From assembly GCA_039545275.1 (NCBI GenBank), contig BCHS01000002.1, positions 1,736,001-1,800,000 on the forward strand: DNA of 64,000 bases, written 5' to 3'. A model generated the notes under the pieces. That model did not search any database. It was not told the origin of the DNA and saw only the letters and a program-made list of their open reading frames with translations. The translations under genes were made by a program, and so were the position numbers. Positions 24,301 to 35,028 of this stretch are shown here, piece after piece; the first letter of the stretch is position 1, and each line of letters begins with the position of its first letter. Source of the stretch: Pseudomicrostroma phylloplanum. Its lineage: Eukaryota > Basidiomycota > Exobasidiomycetes > Microstromatales.

Positions 24301-24896
24301 ATCCGTCGTACTATACCTACACGGACCCTTACAGTCTCCTAGATGAAGCCAGGGCCTCAGGCGAAGGCTATGGTTCAAGTGCGCCTAGCGCGGCCTCGGA
24401 TGGGGAGAGTGGCTGGAGCTCGGCGTGGAGCGGTGCAAACAGTGGCCTCAGTGGCGGGGAGACGAGTGCGTCCGAAGGCGGACGATCGAGGAGTCGTAGC
24501 GTCTGGAGCGCTAGTGCTGCGCCCTCTTCCCAGGGAGGTCACTTGGGTAGCCGAGAGGCTGAGACTCCCCAGCCGTTGGCGGCGAGGTGGACAAGACGCT
24601 TAGCTCCGCCCAGCATTGCGCCCACAATCTCGACCGGTGCCACTACATTTTCGCAACCGGCCGCAAGACGAAGCGCATCATCGCAACATGGCGGAATTGG
24701 TGGTAGCTCGAGAAGTCACTTCTCTCAAACGTCAGATCAACAGAGTGCCGAGCGCGATCGCAGCAGGATTCATGCGATGGAGTCGCAGTCTCAGCATTCA
24801 ATAGGCGAAGCGGCTACGCAGCCACTAGCTGGACCGCATGCTAGCAGACGAGCTGTGCCGGCGAAGAGGCAGAAGCGGAGGGTAGGAGGCTTCTAG
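21320..24896 (+). CDS. RRN6/TAF1C-like RNA polymerase I initiation factor
   Basis: Two exons (21320-21728 and 21799-24896) give 1168 residues. The layout resembles Rrn6, the WD-propeller subunit of the Pol I core factor that helps recruit Pol I to the rDNA promoter: a short N-terminal segment, a propeller-like region with weak blades (KLLVAPYAEDANKVLIIHVG, GPWISIQTLTGVHF, ISDIAWNPATKSSALLTDIA followed by GNVWEWEVD), a helical middle, and a Ser-rich disordered C-terminal third ending in the basic-hydrophobic PAKRQKRRVGGF. The KKxRxxGF-like end is, as I recall, seen in Rrn6 relatives. The call rests on pattern and not on a strong motif; another propeller protein remains possible. The nucleolus is the expected site. 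A basic block (KRPPKRKKNGLLR) just after the splice junction could be a nuclear signal. Confidence 0.62.
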
Positions 24897-25739
24897 CATG
24901 CCCGTGTTGAGCGGCAAATGGATCTTGGGAACGGAACGGGAGGACCATGAGTCTGCTCATGCTGAAAAGAAGGCCCCTGCGCGTGCCCCTGTAGCTCAAG
25001 TCTTTTGTTGAAAGACTACCCTGCTCTTCTCGAGCTTGCCCAATCTGCCGTGCGAGCATGCGGCAAAGAAGCGGTTCTCCACATTGTGCCGTACAACACG
25101 ACGGGAGTCCATCGTCGTTTGGGGCGATCAACATCCGCATGTTAATGACGAGGCACTCTAAGGCTGTCTGAGTGAGGCTCATTGGGCTGCATCGAAGTCC
25201 TTTGTGTTTGTAGCCACGGCCCGCATCTGTAACCCTCCGTCGCGCTCAGACCACGCGTGACGCGAAGGCGGATCAACTGAGCCATTCAACTCCGATGGTG
25301 CCAGGCCGGCGGTAAACAATACGCGCCTCATGCTCCGCACTGTGTGTCCTCTGCCCTCGAGCTGCTCCGCTCTCCTTTGGTCGAGTGCGGAGATGGTCGT
25401 GTGCAGCGACGATTGTCCCCCTGCATTGGCTCTTGGCTTGGCCTGGCAACAGAACCCTTGTTCCCCCCCGTCCGGCCCCTACGGGAAGCGACGTCACCTC
25501 CCAAGCCGAGGGGGCGGCCTCATAGTCGCCAGACCAGGACAGAAAAACAGCTGCTGCTCTACCATTCCACCACTCACCAGCCGCAATTACACCATAGGCC
25601 GCCGCGTCACAGGCTCAAGCTACTAGACGAGATGACTGGGTCTACAAGTACAAGCCTCGAGTTGGCAGCCCTCACTGCTGAGTTCGACCTCTTTTGTGTC
25701 ACCCTCTCTAACTCACTGTGGACAGCCTTTTCGACCACC
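24897..25739. other. Intergenic region upstream of the aquaporin gene
   Basis: About 840 bp between two plus-strand genes. A frame in phase with the aquaporin is open from 25344, but its residues look like untranslated leader. A ctctctaac ... gacag sequence at about 25705-25727 resembles a branch point and 3' splice site, so a 5' UTR intron is possible. Confidence 0.45.
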
Positions 25740-27212
25740 ATGTCTACAATCGCTTCCACTCTGGGCGCTAACCCCATGCACACAGGCCTGCATGCTGCGG
25801 ACCCCTCTCGCTCTCGATCCTTCTCTATCGCAGGCGCCGACTGCACCTGCAAGGACCTCCCACCGCCCAATGAGAAGCGCCAGACTGTCATCCTAGAGGC
25901 CGGCCTGCCCAACTTTTGCATCCCAAAGGACAAGACCAAACACGACCGCTCCGACTACCGGGGAATCCTACAAAAGCGCATGAGACTCAAGAATGAGGTC
26001 ATTCTCTTCCTCTGCGAGTACGTAGGCACTACCCTCTTCCTCTTCTTCGCCTTTGCCATTGCGACACAGGCCAGCGATCGGATTGGGGCGGTCAAAAAGG
26101 CCCACCCCACTGGACCCCCCGACACGAGCGCTCTGCAGTTCTCGTCTCTGGGATTCGGCTTCTCCTTGGCTGTGTTCGCTTGTGAGTCGATTCTGACGCA
26201 GACGTTGGCTTGAAGCTGCCCCTGACGACTTACCTCCTCGGACGTACCACACACGACTCAGGGGTCTTCTTCAGAGTGACCGGATCCCTCTTCAATCCTG
26301 CGCTGACTCTGGGTCTCACCTTGCTCGGTAAACTCTCCTGGATCTCGTGTATTGTCCTGACCATCTCGCAATTCCTCGGAGGTATCACAGCCGCCGCTCT
26401 ACAGAATGCCCTCTTCCCCGGAGAGTCCAACATGAGGACGACGCTGAGCGGCGGTACGACCGTCAACCAGGGCTTCTGGATCGAGTTCTTCTCCACCTTC
26501 ATGCTCGTCTTCACCGTCTACATGCTGGCAGGGGAGAAGCACAAGGCAACCTACCTAGCCCCCATCGGTATCGGCCTGGCCCTCTTCCTCGGCGAGCTCG
26601 CCGCTACGGGCTACACTGGAGGCTCTCTCAACCCAGCTCGATCTCTGGGTCCGGATGTCATTGCTAGGAACTTCGACAGCTTTGCCTGGATCTACTATGT
26701 CGCACCTTACACTGCCGTGGTCGTCGCCACTGGCTTCTTCAAGTCCTTGCGCTGGCTGCAGTACTACACCGTCGTGCCCGATCAGGACGACGATGATAGT
26801 CACGGCACCAGGCAGGTCATCCGAGGTAAGTGTTGTCTGCGAGCTCACAGCCCAGATGCACCGTGTTCTGACTTTCGTTCCCTTTCACAATTTTTCAACA
26901 GACGCCTTCGGGAACGTCATTGGGAGCATCGAGCAGATCCCCGCCAAGGACTTCAAGTACGCCACCGTCGATGTCGAGGAGGCAGCTGCGCCCACTACCG
27001 TCTTCAGGCCCGTCTCGCAGACGTGCGAGCCCTTGAGGACGCCCGCACAGGAGTGGCAGAAGACTGAGGAGATCAATGATAGTCAGTCAGGACCACTGGG
27101 TCGGGTTGACCGCTTCGCTCATCCTTACCAGCAGCAGCCGACTGGCCATTACTACGCTGGAGACGACGTGTATGTGATCAGCGGTCGTGGTCGGGAGGCA
27201 ATTGCCATGTGA
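25740..27212 (+). CDS. Aquaporin (orthodox fungal water-channel type)
   Basis: Exons 25740-26181, 26262-26825 and 26902-27212 give 438 residues. Two in-frame Mets upstream (25632, 25344) would lengthen it; 25740 has the better context (CACCATGTC) and precedes the likely cytoplasmic N terminus. Membrane segments include VILFLCEYVGTTLFLFFAFA, FGFSLAVFAWVFF, ISCIVLTISQFLGGITAAAL, FWIEFFSTFMLVFTVYML, GIGLALFLGELAATGY and IYYVAPYTAVVVATGFF. Both half-helix motifs are intact: FNPALTLG and LNPARSLGPD. The second NPA is followed by the filter Arg. The residue aligned to the usual filter His of water channels appears to be Glu (LGEL). The C-terminal tail of roughly 150 residues is hydrophilic and long, as in other fungal aquaporins. 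It should sit in the plasma or spore membrane and pass water, perhaps other small solutes. Confidence 0.92.
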
Positions 27213-27389
27213 GGCGGGAAGTAGAGTCTTGCGATCTGTACCTCTCCTTGTGCGCTGCGCGTACCGTTCTCATTGCAAGGTGCTCCTGTCCTCTTCACTC
27301 GGCTCTGTCCCTACGAGCTCCCTTATACCATTTGGTGAATGAAAACATTTGCTTGCATTCCAGAGATCACGACCATGTACAAGTGCGCC

Positions 27390-28439
27390 TTACAGCGAGC
27401 TTCCCTCACCGAACAGCTTCTCGTAAGCAGGCCCAACCTCATCCAGCAGATCAACAGCCAGCAGTGCCCTCTTCTTGACCTTGAACACCTCTCTAGAGCA
27501 AGTACGTGTGAGGCAGGAAGCACCATAGGCAGCCAGCAGCAGCAGCCTCTTCTCGTCGACGGTGTCTGGCTTGGGAGCCCCGGCATGTACGGCCTCTCCG
27601 TCCCTGAAGATCTTGGCCCAGGCGAGGAAGGTGCAGAGCGTGCCCGAGAGGATGTCTCCTTGTCCTCCTGATCGCTTCAGTCCTCCAGGCTCGTCAGAGA
27701 TGAGCACCTCGCTGTAAGGATACCAAGAATGGGCAAGAGTCAGTCGTGATCATGCAGATTGGTCATCGTCCTACTGCCGAGGCATTACCCACATTCCGTT
27801 GGAGATCCTGTCCACCGATCCCTTCTCAAGGATGATCGGTCCCTTCAATGCCGCACTCAGCTCCTTTGCAGCATCCGATCCTCCGCTCTTCTTCATATCA
27901 ATATTCATCTTCTGACACAGTCTCCCAAACTCGACGACATTAGGAGTAAGCACGACCTTATCCCAGCCAATGACGACTTCCGGCTCGTTGGCCACAAGCC
28001 AAAGTCCATCTGCATCGACTACAGTCCAGATGTCCTTCTCCCTCGCCAGCGCAAGTGCGATCCTAGCGCAGCTCTGCATGTGCTCGTCCCTTCCCAGACC
28101 AGGACCCAGAACAAGGGAGTGCAGTCGGGCAAAGATTCCCTCCAGGTCCGTCTTGATGTCTGCCTTTGACTTGTTCTCATCCAGGACACGGTGCACGATC
28201 AAATCGGGCGAGTAGGTCTTGATGACGTTTCCTGCCGAGGGCTCACAGATGGTGTGGGACATGTCTGCTCCGAGCCTCATGGAGGACATCGAGGCGAAGA
28301 AGGGAGCACCGGTGTAGTCCCGTGAGCCACCCACGATGCCTACCCGCCCGGCTTGGCCCTTGTGCATCTTCTCCGAGAGGGGAGGGATGATCTGCTTCAC
28401 CTCTGCGAGGATCGAGCGACGTGTTGGTGCGGCAGCCAT
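27390..28439 (-). CDS. NAXD: ATP-dependent NAD(P)H-hydrate dehydratase
   Basis: This ribokinase-like enzyme repairs hydrated NADH and NADPH (NADHX, NADPHX) by ATP-driven dehydration. Two exons (27793-28439, 27711 down to 27390) join as SNGIEVLISDEP to give 322 residues, normal for the fungal stand-alone enzyme. Motifs: GRVGIVGGSRDYTGAPFFAS near the N terminus, LVLGPGLGRDEHM, VVDADGLWL, VLTPNVVEFGRL, and the catalytic loop SGGQGDILSGTL. The intron donor is GTGGGT; an alternative GTAATG two codons away breaks the frame. No targeting signal is obvious, so the cytosolic form is likely. It is transcribed divergently from RLI1. Confidence 0.93.
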
Positions 28440-29243
28440 GTTGAAAGTCTAGTCAATGGCGATGGTGGGGTATACAGTTGGATAGTATCGATGGTAAATG
28501 AAGCACGGAAGATTGCAGCTGGGCTCTCTCTCGAAGGGGAAGGCCTGGCCAAGAGAGGGGGTTGATTGTGTGGAGACAGGGTCCAACTCGAAGATCTGTG
28601 CCTTGTGGAGGTGTGGCTGAAATGACGAAGCTGCAGCAGCACAGGGCAAGCGATGCATGCCCACGCTCACACTCGCTCACACGACACGCCAGGCCAAACG
28701 CGACGACGACGGCGGCGAAGGCCTTGAGAACGTCTGACGAAAAGGTCACCGAAGAGTCAGCGTCGGCGGAAAGGCTGACGGTGCGATGGACCGTATGGTC
28801 GGGGCATTGATGGTGCCAAGGCAGCATCTTGGACCGACTTGGGGGAGATGAGTCACCCGAAGCCCCACGTTGCCACCCTGCTCACGCGCTGTACCATAGA
28901 CATCTGATCAGACAACTCTGCTGGGCACTGAGTCATCGAAACATAACATAGGAGTCACTGACTGAGCTGTGACTCATGGCAATCGTACCGTGACACCTAG
29001 GCGCGTACAGCGATCTGCCACCACCCTCGCCCGCGTCCCCGCGATTTGAAATCAAGTCCGCATTTCTCGGCACCGAAGCGCGGCGCTTTTGTTCGACGCC
29101 GATTTTTGATTGAAAAGTCCTTCACACCTCCTTCTCGCCCCGCATATACGACCCCTGGTAGCGTTCCGCTGTAGATCTCATCCCTCGTCCGCCCGTACTG
29201 TCCCTAGCCTACATCGCTGCCGTCGTAGGGTCCCTCTTTGAGA
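28440..29243. other. Divergent promoter region between NAXD and RLI1
   Basis: About 800 bp without a supported gene. It carries three TGASTCA sites, listed separately. Confidence 0.6.
28849..28976. promoter_or_regulatory. Cluster of three TGASTCA (Gcn4/AP-1-type) sites
   Basis: Perfect heptamers lie at 28849-28855 (TGAGTCA), 28929-28935 (TGAGTCA) and 28970-28976 (TGACTCA). In fungi this is the binding site of Gcn4/CpcA bZIP factors, which respond to amino-acid starvation. Placement between two divergent genes suggests bZIP control of one or both, which is inference. Confidence 0.5.
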
Positions 29244-31258
29244 ATGCCGCCGAAAGCAAAGGCAGGTGGGGAGGAGCAGAAGGAGACGCGAATTGCCATT
29301 AGTGAGTGCTCGCAGCTTGCTTGAAACCGCTAAGCAAAGCCAGTTGGATTGTAGATCGTCTGACATTGCTTCGCCCTGATTTGCACGGTCGCCGCTCACA
29401 GTCAACCAGGACAAGTGCAAGCCCAAGAAGTGTCGGCAAGAATGCAAGAAGAGCTGTCCCGTAGTGAGGATGGGAAGGTTGTGTATCGAGGTGACGCCGA
29501 CCTCCAAGATTGCCTTCATCTCAGAGACCCTCTGTATCGGATGTGGTATCTGCCCCAAGAAGTGTCCTTTCGAAGCCATCAATATCATCAAGCTCCCCAC
29601 AAATTTGGAGTCCGAGACGACTCACCGATACTCCGCCAACTCGTTCAAGCTGCATAGGTTGCCCATTCCCCGTGCTGGACAGGTGTTAGGTCTGGTCGGA
29701 ACAAACGGTATCGGAAAGTCTACAGCATTGAAGATTCTGGCAGGAAAGCAAAAGCCTAACTTGGGAAAGTACGATGAGCCGCCTGACTGGCAGGTGATTC
29801 TCAAGTACTTCCGTGGATCCGAGCTGCAGAACTTCTTCACAAAGGTCCTGGAAGACAACATCAAGGCTTTGATCAAGCCGCAATACGTAGACCACATCCC
29901 CAGAGCAGTCAAGCAGCCCATTACCGTGTCCAAGATGCTAGACGGAAAGCTGGAGAGGGACAACAAGGACAATGTGGTGGATCTGCTGGATTTGGGGGTT
30001 GTGTTGGAGAGAGACGTGAAGCAGCTCTCGGGTGGAGAATTGCAGAGGTTCGCCATCGGAATGTCCTGTGTGCAGAAGGCCAATATGTGAGTTGAAGGAA
30101 AGAGGCAGAGCAGCGTACGGGAGAGTACCTCTCATCCTTGACGATCATTTCCTCATTCCCAGGTACATGTTCGATGAGCCTTCATCATACCTCGATGTCA
30201 AGCAGAGGCTGAAGGCAGCTCACATCATCCGGTCGATGCTCGACGATCAGACATATGTCATCACCGTTGAGCACGATCTGAGTGTGCTCGACTACCTCTC
30301 CGATTTCGTCTGCCTCCTGTACGGTGTGCCCTCAGTGTACGGTGTCGTCACTGTCCCCTCGCCCGTACGTGAAGGTATCAACATCTTCCTGGATGGTTTC
30401 ATCCCCGCCGAGAACATGCGTTTCCGTCAAGAATCGCTCACCTTCAAGATCGCAGAGACTGCCGACGATGAGATTGTGGAGCGCTCCAACAGTGTCAAGT
30501 ACCCTGCGATGAAGAAGACTCTTGGAAACTTCTCGCTTGACATTGAGGCTGGAGACTTCCGAGACTCGGAGATCATCGTCTTCCTGGGAGAGAACGGAAC
30601 TGGAAAGACGACTTTCGTCAAGATGCTGGCTGGCAAGATCGCGCCAGACTCGAGCTCAGAAGCACCGCCCGAGCTGAATGTCTCCTTGAAGCCGCAGATG
30701 ATTGCTCCCAAGTTCACCGGGTCGGTCAGGGAGCTGTTCATCAAGCAGATCAAGGGAGCCTTCCTGCATCCCCAGTTCCAGACTGACGTCGTCAAGCCGA
30801 TGCAGCTTGATGCTATCATCGATCAGAGCGTTCAGACACTGTCAGGAGGAGAGCTGCAGAGAGTCGCCTTGGTCCTGGCTCTGGGTAAGCCAGCCGACGT
30901 ATACCTGATCGATGAGCCCTCGGCCTACCTCGACTCTGAACAGCGTATCATCGCCTCGAGGCTGATCAAGAGGTTTATTCTCCACTCAAGGAAGACCTGC
31001 TTCGTCGTCGAGCACGACTTGATCATGGCCACCTATCTGGCCGACCGAGTCATCTGCTACTCTGGTACACCGTCAGTCAAGGCAACAGCCACTGCACCTC
31101 AGAGCTTGCTGACTGGAATGAACTCTTTCCTCAGCGGTCTGGACGTGACCATGAGGCGTGATCCTACCAACTTCCGACCGAGATTCAACAAGTACGCCTC
31201 GCTCAAGGACAAGGAGCAGAAGTCGGCAGGCACGTACTTCTTCCTCGGAGACGACTAA
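29244..31258 (+). CDS. RLI1: Ribosome-recycling ABC ATPase Rli1/ABCE1
   Basis: Rli1 splits ribosomes after termination and is also needed for initiation and subunit export. Exons 29244-29301, 29402-30086 and 30163-31258 give 612 residues, the standard length. The N terminus has the eight iron-sulfur cysteines: [17 protein letters not shown] and [20 protein letters not shown]. Nucleotide domain 1 has [21 protein letters not shown] and, across the second intron, [11 protein letters not shown]. Domain 2 has [25 protein letters not shown] and [11 protein letters not shown]. It is among the most conserved eukaryotic proteins, so the call is firm. The first exon is a short basic leader ([19 protein letters not shown]). 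Confidence 0.98.
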
Positions 31259-31652
31259 GCGACGAGAGGTGGAGGAGGGCCAGACGGACCTGGGACAAGG
31301 AGTGAGAGGGATGGATGGTGCGGACGCGGATGAGAACGGTGGCACGTGGAAAACTGCCTCGTCATGTCCCTACCTGATCACCAATGTAACACTAGACTTC
31401 ATCGACACTATTATTGCGGCTTGACAATGACTTCAGTGTCATTCACATATCAGCATACATTTGTTCTCACAGACGCTCAGCATCGTGGAAAAGGGACAGG
31501 ACAGCAGGCTCGATGCGAATTCACTTTCGAGGATGGGGGTGCAGACCTTGGCTGCACCTTGTTCGCCAGTGCCGGATGGAAGCAGTGGGCGGGGCTCGCC
31601 AGCGTCGCTACGACCGTTGCCGCGATGGGCTGCGAGTGCGCAGGGGCTCGAA
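31259..31652. other. Convergent intergenic region after RLI1
   Basis: About 390 bp containing the two 3' ends of RLI1 and the Glu/Lys-rich secreted protein gene. I see no further feature. Confidence 0.5.
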
Positions 31653-32702
31653 TCACTTGTCGAGGCTCCCCTCCGACTTGGTTGATTCGGCTTCCTTGCT
31701 GGCTTTCGTTGCGCTCTCCTCGCCTTCGACTGCTGTCGACTTGGACTGCTTGTCTAGTGTGCCCCCCTTCTTGTTGGTGTCGTCGTCTCCTGCAGGGTTG
31801 GCATCGTCTGGCTCGTTGGCAGTTGACTTGCTGGACGCCTTCTCTGACTTCTTCTGCGAGGTTTCCCCTCCCTTAGCGCTTTCGTCATCATCGGCTTCTT
31901 TCTTCTCCTCCTTCTTGCTTTGGTCATCGCCAAGCTCTTCCGCTTCCTTCTTGCTTGTCTGTTCTCCCTTCTTCTCTCCGTCACCGTCTTCCTTCTGATT
32001 CTTCTCGTCAGCGTCTTCCTTCTTAGTGTCTTCGTCAGTGTCCTCCTTGTCAGTGTCCTCTGTCTTGCTCTGTCCCTCTTCGGTGTCTTTCTTCTTGGTG
32101 CTCTCCTGTTGGCCCTCTTCTGTTTGCGCACTTGACTTCTTAGGCTCTTCCTTCTCTGTGCCTTCCTTCTCGGCGTCATCCGCACCTTGCTGCTTGCTTT
32201 CTTCTCTACCGGCTCTTGGTTCTTTCTTGCCGTCTTTCTTCTTCTCTTCGACGTCTTGCTTCTGAGGTGGTTCTTCGTCATCGAGCCCTCCGATGGTGGT
32301 ACCTTCCTTCCTGAAAGTGCTGTTGCCCTCTCGAGAAGCGCCTGCGTCGCCTTGCTTGAGGCTTGGAATTTCTTTGGGAGTGCCCTCAGCGGCCTTCTTC
32401 TCGCTCAAGGCGCCTTCGCCAACGCTGTCAAGCGCTAGCCTGTTGGGCTTTCGCTTGTTGCCACGGTGACCGCTATCGACATCGCCGAAGAAGAGGCCGC
32501 TAGTATACTGCCCGAGGCGCGACGAGGGCTGGTCGTCTTGGGACCTGCCGAAGACTACAGCGCCTCCGTTGGTGCCTCGTGCCTGTCCGAGCTGGACCAC
32601 AGGCTGGTTGCTCTGCCCGACCTGACCTACCGGGGCGGCTAGGGTGCCGGCGGAGGCGAGCAGGAGAAAAGTGAGAGTCACGGGGGTTGAGGGGGTCTTC
32701 AT
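31653..32702 (-). CDS. Predicted secreted Glu/Lys-rich low-complexity protein
   Basis: One exon of 349 residues. The first 22 residues form a signal peptide (MKTPSTPVTLTFLLLASAGT then LA|AP). A Gln/Gly-rich segment with repeated VGQ/LGQ follows, then a basic GNKRKPNR with a possible Kex2-type site. From about residue 110 to the end the protein is a disordered, highly charged run of Lys, Glu, Asp, Ser and Thr with no cysteines. I recognise no domain. An in-frame Met 15 codons upstream was rejected because it would bury the signal peptide. Two more secreted-protein genes follow upstream on the same strand, so it may belong to an effector-like or wall-associated cluster; that is inference from position and composition. 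Confidence 0.75.
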   Translation of the reverse strand: MKTPSTPVTLTFLLLASAGTLAAPVGQVGQSNQPVVQLGQARGTNGGAVVFGRSQDDQPSSRLGQYTSGLFFGDVDSGHRGNKRKPNRLALDSVGEGALSEKKAAEGTPKEIPSLKQGDAGASREGNSTFRKEGTTIGGLDDEEPPQKQDVEEKKKDGKKEPRAGREESKQQGADDAEKEGTEKEEPKKSSAQTEEGQQESTKKKDTEEGQSKTEDTDKEDTDEDTKKEDADEKNQKEDGDGEKKGEQTSKKEAEELGDDQSKKEEKKEADDDESAKGGETSQKKSEKASSKSTANEPDDANPAGDDDTNKKGGTLDKQSKSTAVEGEESATKASKEAESTKSEGSLDK

Positions 32703-33484
32703 GGTGTTGCTGGTGTAAGAACTGCAAGCGAGAAAGATAGAGTACACTGATATGACGAGGGCTTGCTTGGGAGGAGGTAAGATGTTATCAGGTTCACCGG
32801 GAACGTCGTCGATCCGTCTAGCGAATCGGAGGAGGCAGTATCACTGAGAGCCGATCAACGTCTCTCTAGATCAGGCAAGGATAAAGTGAGTGCTTGTGGG
32901 CGGTGTTGGGGAGGAGCCAAATGTCGGCGCTTCAGAGACGCCGTGCCTTTTGTATAGTCGCAAACTCCAGTCGCCACCCACGCATGCGAGTCGCCGCCCC
33001 ATTTGCTGCTCGCAACACAGTGTGCGCTGGGTCGCTGCCGCCGAAGACAGCAGTGCATAGAGCGTTGCCTAGCAAACCGGTTCGTTTCTCAGCGTGGGAC
33101 AGTAAAGCAAGACGTACATCAGCTACTGAACGGGAAACTGTTGCGTTGCTGCGACCCTCGTTGACGGCGTTCGTTTCGTGGGCTTGAAATTCCCTTGACA
33201 GATCGCGCGGGAGCAATCGCTAATGTCGTTCGTCGAACGCAAGCGCAATGATACCCACAACGGGAGGGAGATGCAAACCTCTGCGGACTGTTGCCTTTGC
33301 GATGTCACGCGTAGCTCTCATACCCCTCACAAAAGCAAATAAGGTCAGCCAGTGTGACATTATTTCGATGGCAGATGAGAACTCAGGCTTCGACAGTGTC
33401 TAAAGAAAGGGAGAGAAAGCATGGCATTGACGGATCAAGAAGCGGTGGCAGCGGAGGGGAACAAAGTGTGTTTCACCGCCCAAT
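32703..33484. other. Intergenic region in the secreted-protein cluster
   Basis: About 780 bp between two minus-strand genes. I see nothing that I can support as a gene; open frames of 60-97 codons on both strands look like noise. Confidence 0.45.
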
Positions 33485-33670
33485 TCACTGCTCAAGCTGC
33501 TCCAATGTCGCCCCTGCTTGGTATATGTCTTCGAGATCTCGCCTGTGGTGCCTCAGGTTCTTTATGAACTCCAAACCTCCCAAACCTGGAATCAAGGTCA
33601 TGAAGCCCAGGCGGGGCTGCAGATCATCGGAACGACTGACGATTGCAGAGTCACGCTCAACGGTCTGCCT
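33485..33670 (-). pseudogene. In-frame second repeat separated from the small secreted gene by one TGA
   Basis: Immediately after the TGA at 33671-33673 the same frame stays open for 61 codons to a TGA at 33485-33487. It contains SRSDDLQPRLGFMTLIPG and HHRRDLEDIYQ, which repeat the RSNELQPRLAFLPVLPG and NRKRDLDF blocks of the upstream gene. It is therefore either a lost C-terminal half or 3' untranslated sequence derived from one. I see no GT-AG pair that would remove the stop while keeping both repeats. Confidence 0.55.
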
Positions 33671-34000
33671 TCACTGCAAGCTATTCTCAGCGCTGTTGTC
33701 CAAAGCTCGAATCTCGGTGCTGAAGTCAAGATCGCGCTTGCGATTGTGATGCAGGCGCTCTTTGAGAGACTTTCTCTGCTTTGCAATGTTCTTTGCAGCA
33801 AAGATCCCGGGCAATACGGGAAGGAAGGCAAGGCGGGGCTGCAACTCATTGGAACGAGCGAGGATCCTTTCTAGACGCTTGAAGTCTTGAGTTCGCGGGG
33901 AGCCATATTCATCGCCGTCGGCCCCATTCTGGCCGCCAGGTGCAGCATGAACTGCAGACACCAATGCAACGGAAAGTAGGAAGAGGTAGCTCCACTTCAT
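33671..34000 (-). CDS. Small predicted secreted protein with dibasic site
   Basis: One exon of 109 residues. A signal peptide covers residues 1-19 (MKWSYLFLLSVALVSAVHA). The mature part has no cysteines. It has Lys-Arg at 41-42 and, in HHNRKRDLDF, at 88-89, both possible Kex2 sites. The block RSNELQPRLAFLPVLPG (about 49-65) recurs after the stop codon in the same frame. The junction NRKRDLD is close to NRKRDFD in the large repeat protein two genes over, which suggests kinship. The start was chosen because the signal peptide begins exactly there; a longer frame reaching 34075 adds only leader-like residues. A TATAAAAG element lies about 230 bp upstream. Function unknown. Confidence 0.65.
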   Translation of the reverse strand: MKWSYLFLLSVALVSAVHAAPGGQNGADGDEYGSPRTQDFKRLERILARSNELQPRLAFLPVLPGIFAAKNIAKQRKSLKERLHHNRKRDLDFSTEIRALDNSAENSLQ

Positions 34001-35028
34001 GTTGTATCTCAATTGGGGTTTCGATGTGAGAAAGAGTACGGTTTGGGCGTGCCGAGCTTTCTGATGTACTTGCAAAGGATGGGTTTGCTGAGCGTCGCCA
34101 GGAGGCTCAGGTGCTGGAAATGTGGATGGGAATTGGCTTGCTTGAGTGATGATGGTCTATTGTGCGTCGATGAATGGGACGGGTGAGCACGGCTGGGGGA
34201 GCGATTTGTGGTGGAAGCTGACAACGCGGACCTTTTATACGCTGCCTGACAGCGGCCGTAGGACGTCCCTTTGCCTTCGAACGCACCCATGTACAGTATT
34301 GTAGCAACGTTCGCTCCGGCAACTTTGCGCCGAGCTCCCGTACAGAAAGGAGCAAAGCGCAGTAGTGTTCGGCATTAGCGAAGTATGTCACAAGCTGCCG
34401 CGGCTCTGAAGTCGACCTGGCTACACCCTTTCTCCATGAGCCCGCAACAAACGCGTTGCTTTGTCGTGTCCCTTTCGGCAATCCCGATAAGATATGACCA
34501 GGCGACTCCACTGTATCGCAGGAGAGGGACGCCACGCCATGACGAGGCAACCGTCCTGCCAGCAATCTCTGAGGATGTTCGCGCAAACCAATCGGTTCAC
34601 TTTGCTCTCTAGCAATGCCGTGTTCGCAAGCGCCGATACAAAGGCACGATCTACTTTGCGGTGCGGAAAGCACAGCACCGGGAAACTGTAACAAATGTAC
34701 GTCAAGGGTATGGCCTTTCATGTCCCGTGGCAACAACAGTGTCATAGATCTGCTCGAGGAATCTCTCAGAAGACACCACCACATGCTCTGGCCCCTCCAC
34801 CTTTAGCGGGTAGCCACACATTGAGTCACCGTCGTCAGTGCCAGACAACGCATCGACTGTCGCAGCGAATGTCGGCGTCCTCGGGCAGACGTAGGTGAGA
34901 AGGATCACTCGCTCAGTACAATGGGAGACAGGCCAGATGCATTGGTTTTCGGAACGCTCAATATGACCGATGTTGAGAGATCTATGAGATTAACAGAAAA
35001 GGTTCGCCCAGGGTGAAGGAATGTGTTC
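34001..35028. other. Intergenic region between two secreted-protein genes
   Basis: About 1 kb. It contains the TATA element of the small secreted gene and the 3' region of the repeat-protein gene. A minus-strand open frame at 34107-34784 crosses the TATA element and lacks any family signal, so I do not count it as a gene. Confidence 0.45.
34232..34239 (-). promoter_or_regulatory. TATA box of the small secreted protein gene
   Basis: Read on the minus strand this is TATAAAAG, a full TATA consensus, about 230 bp before the ATG at 34000. The distance leaves room for a leader or a 5' UTR intron. Confidence 0.5.

Noticed and set aside
34107..34784. A 225-codon minus-strand frame in the secreted cluster
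   Set aside because: It crosses the TATA element of the small secreted gene and has no signal peptide or recognisable motif.
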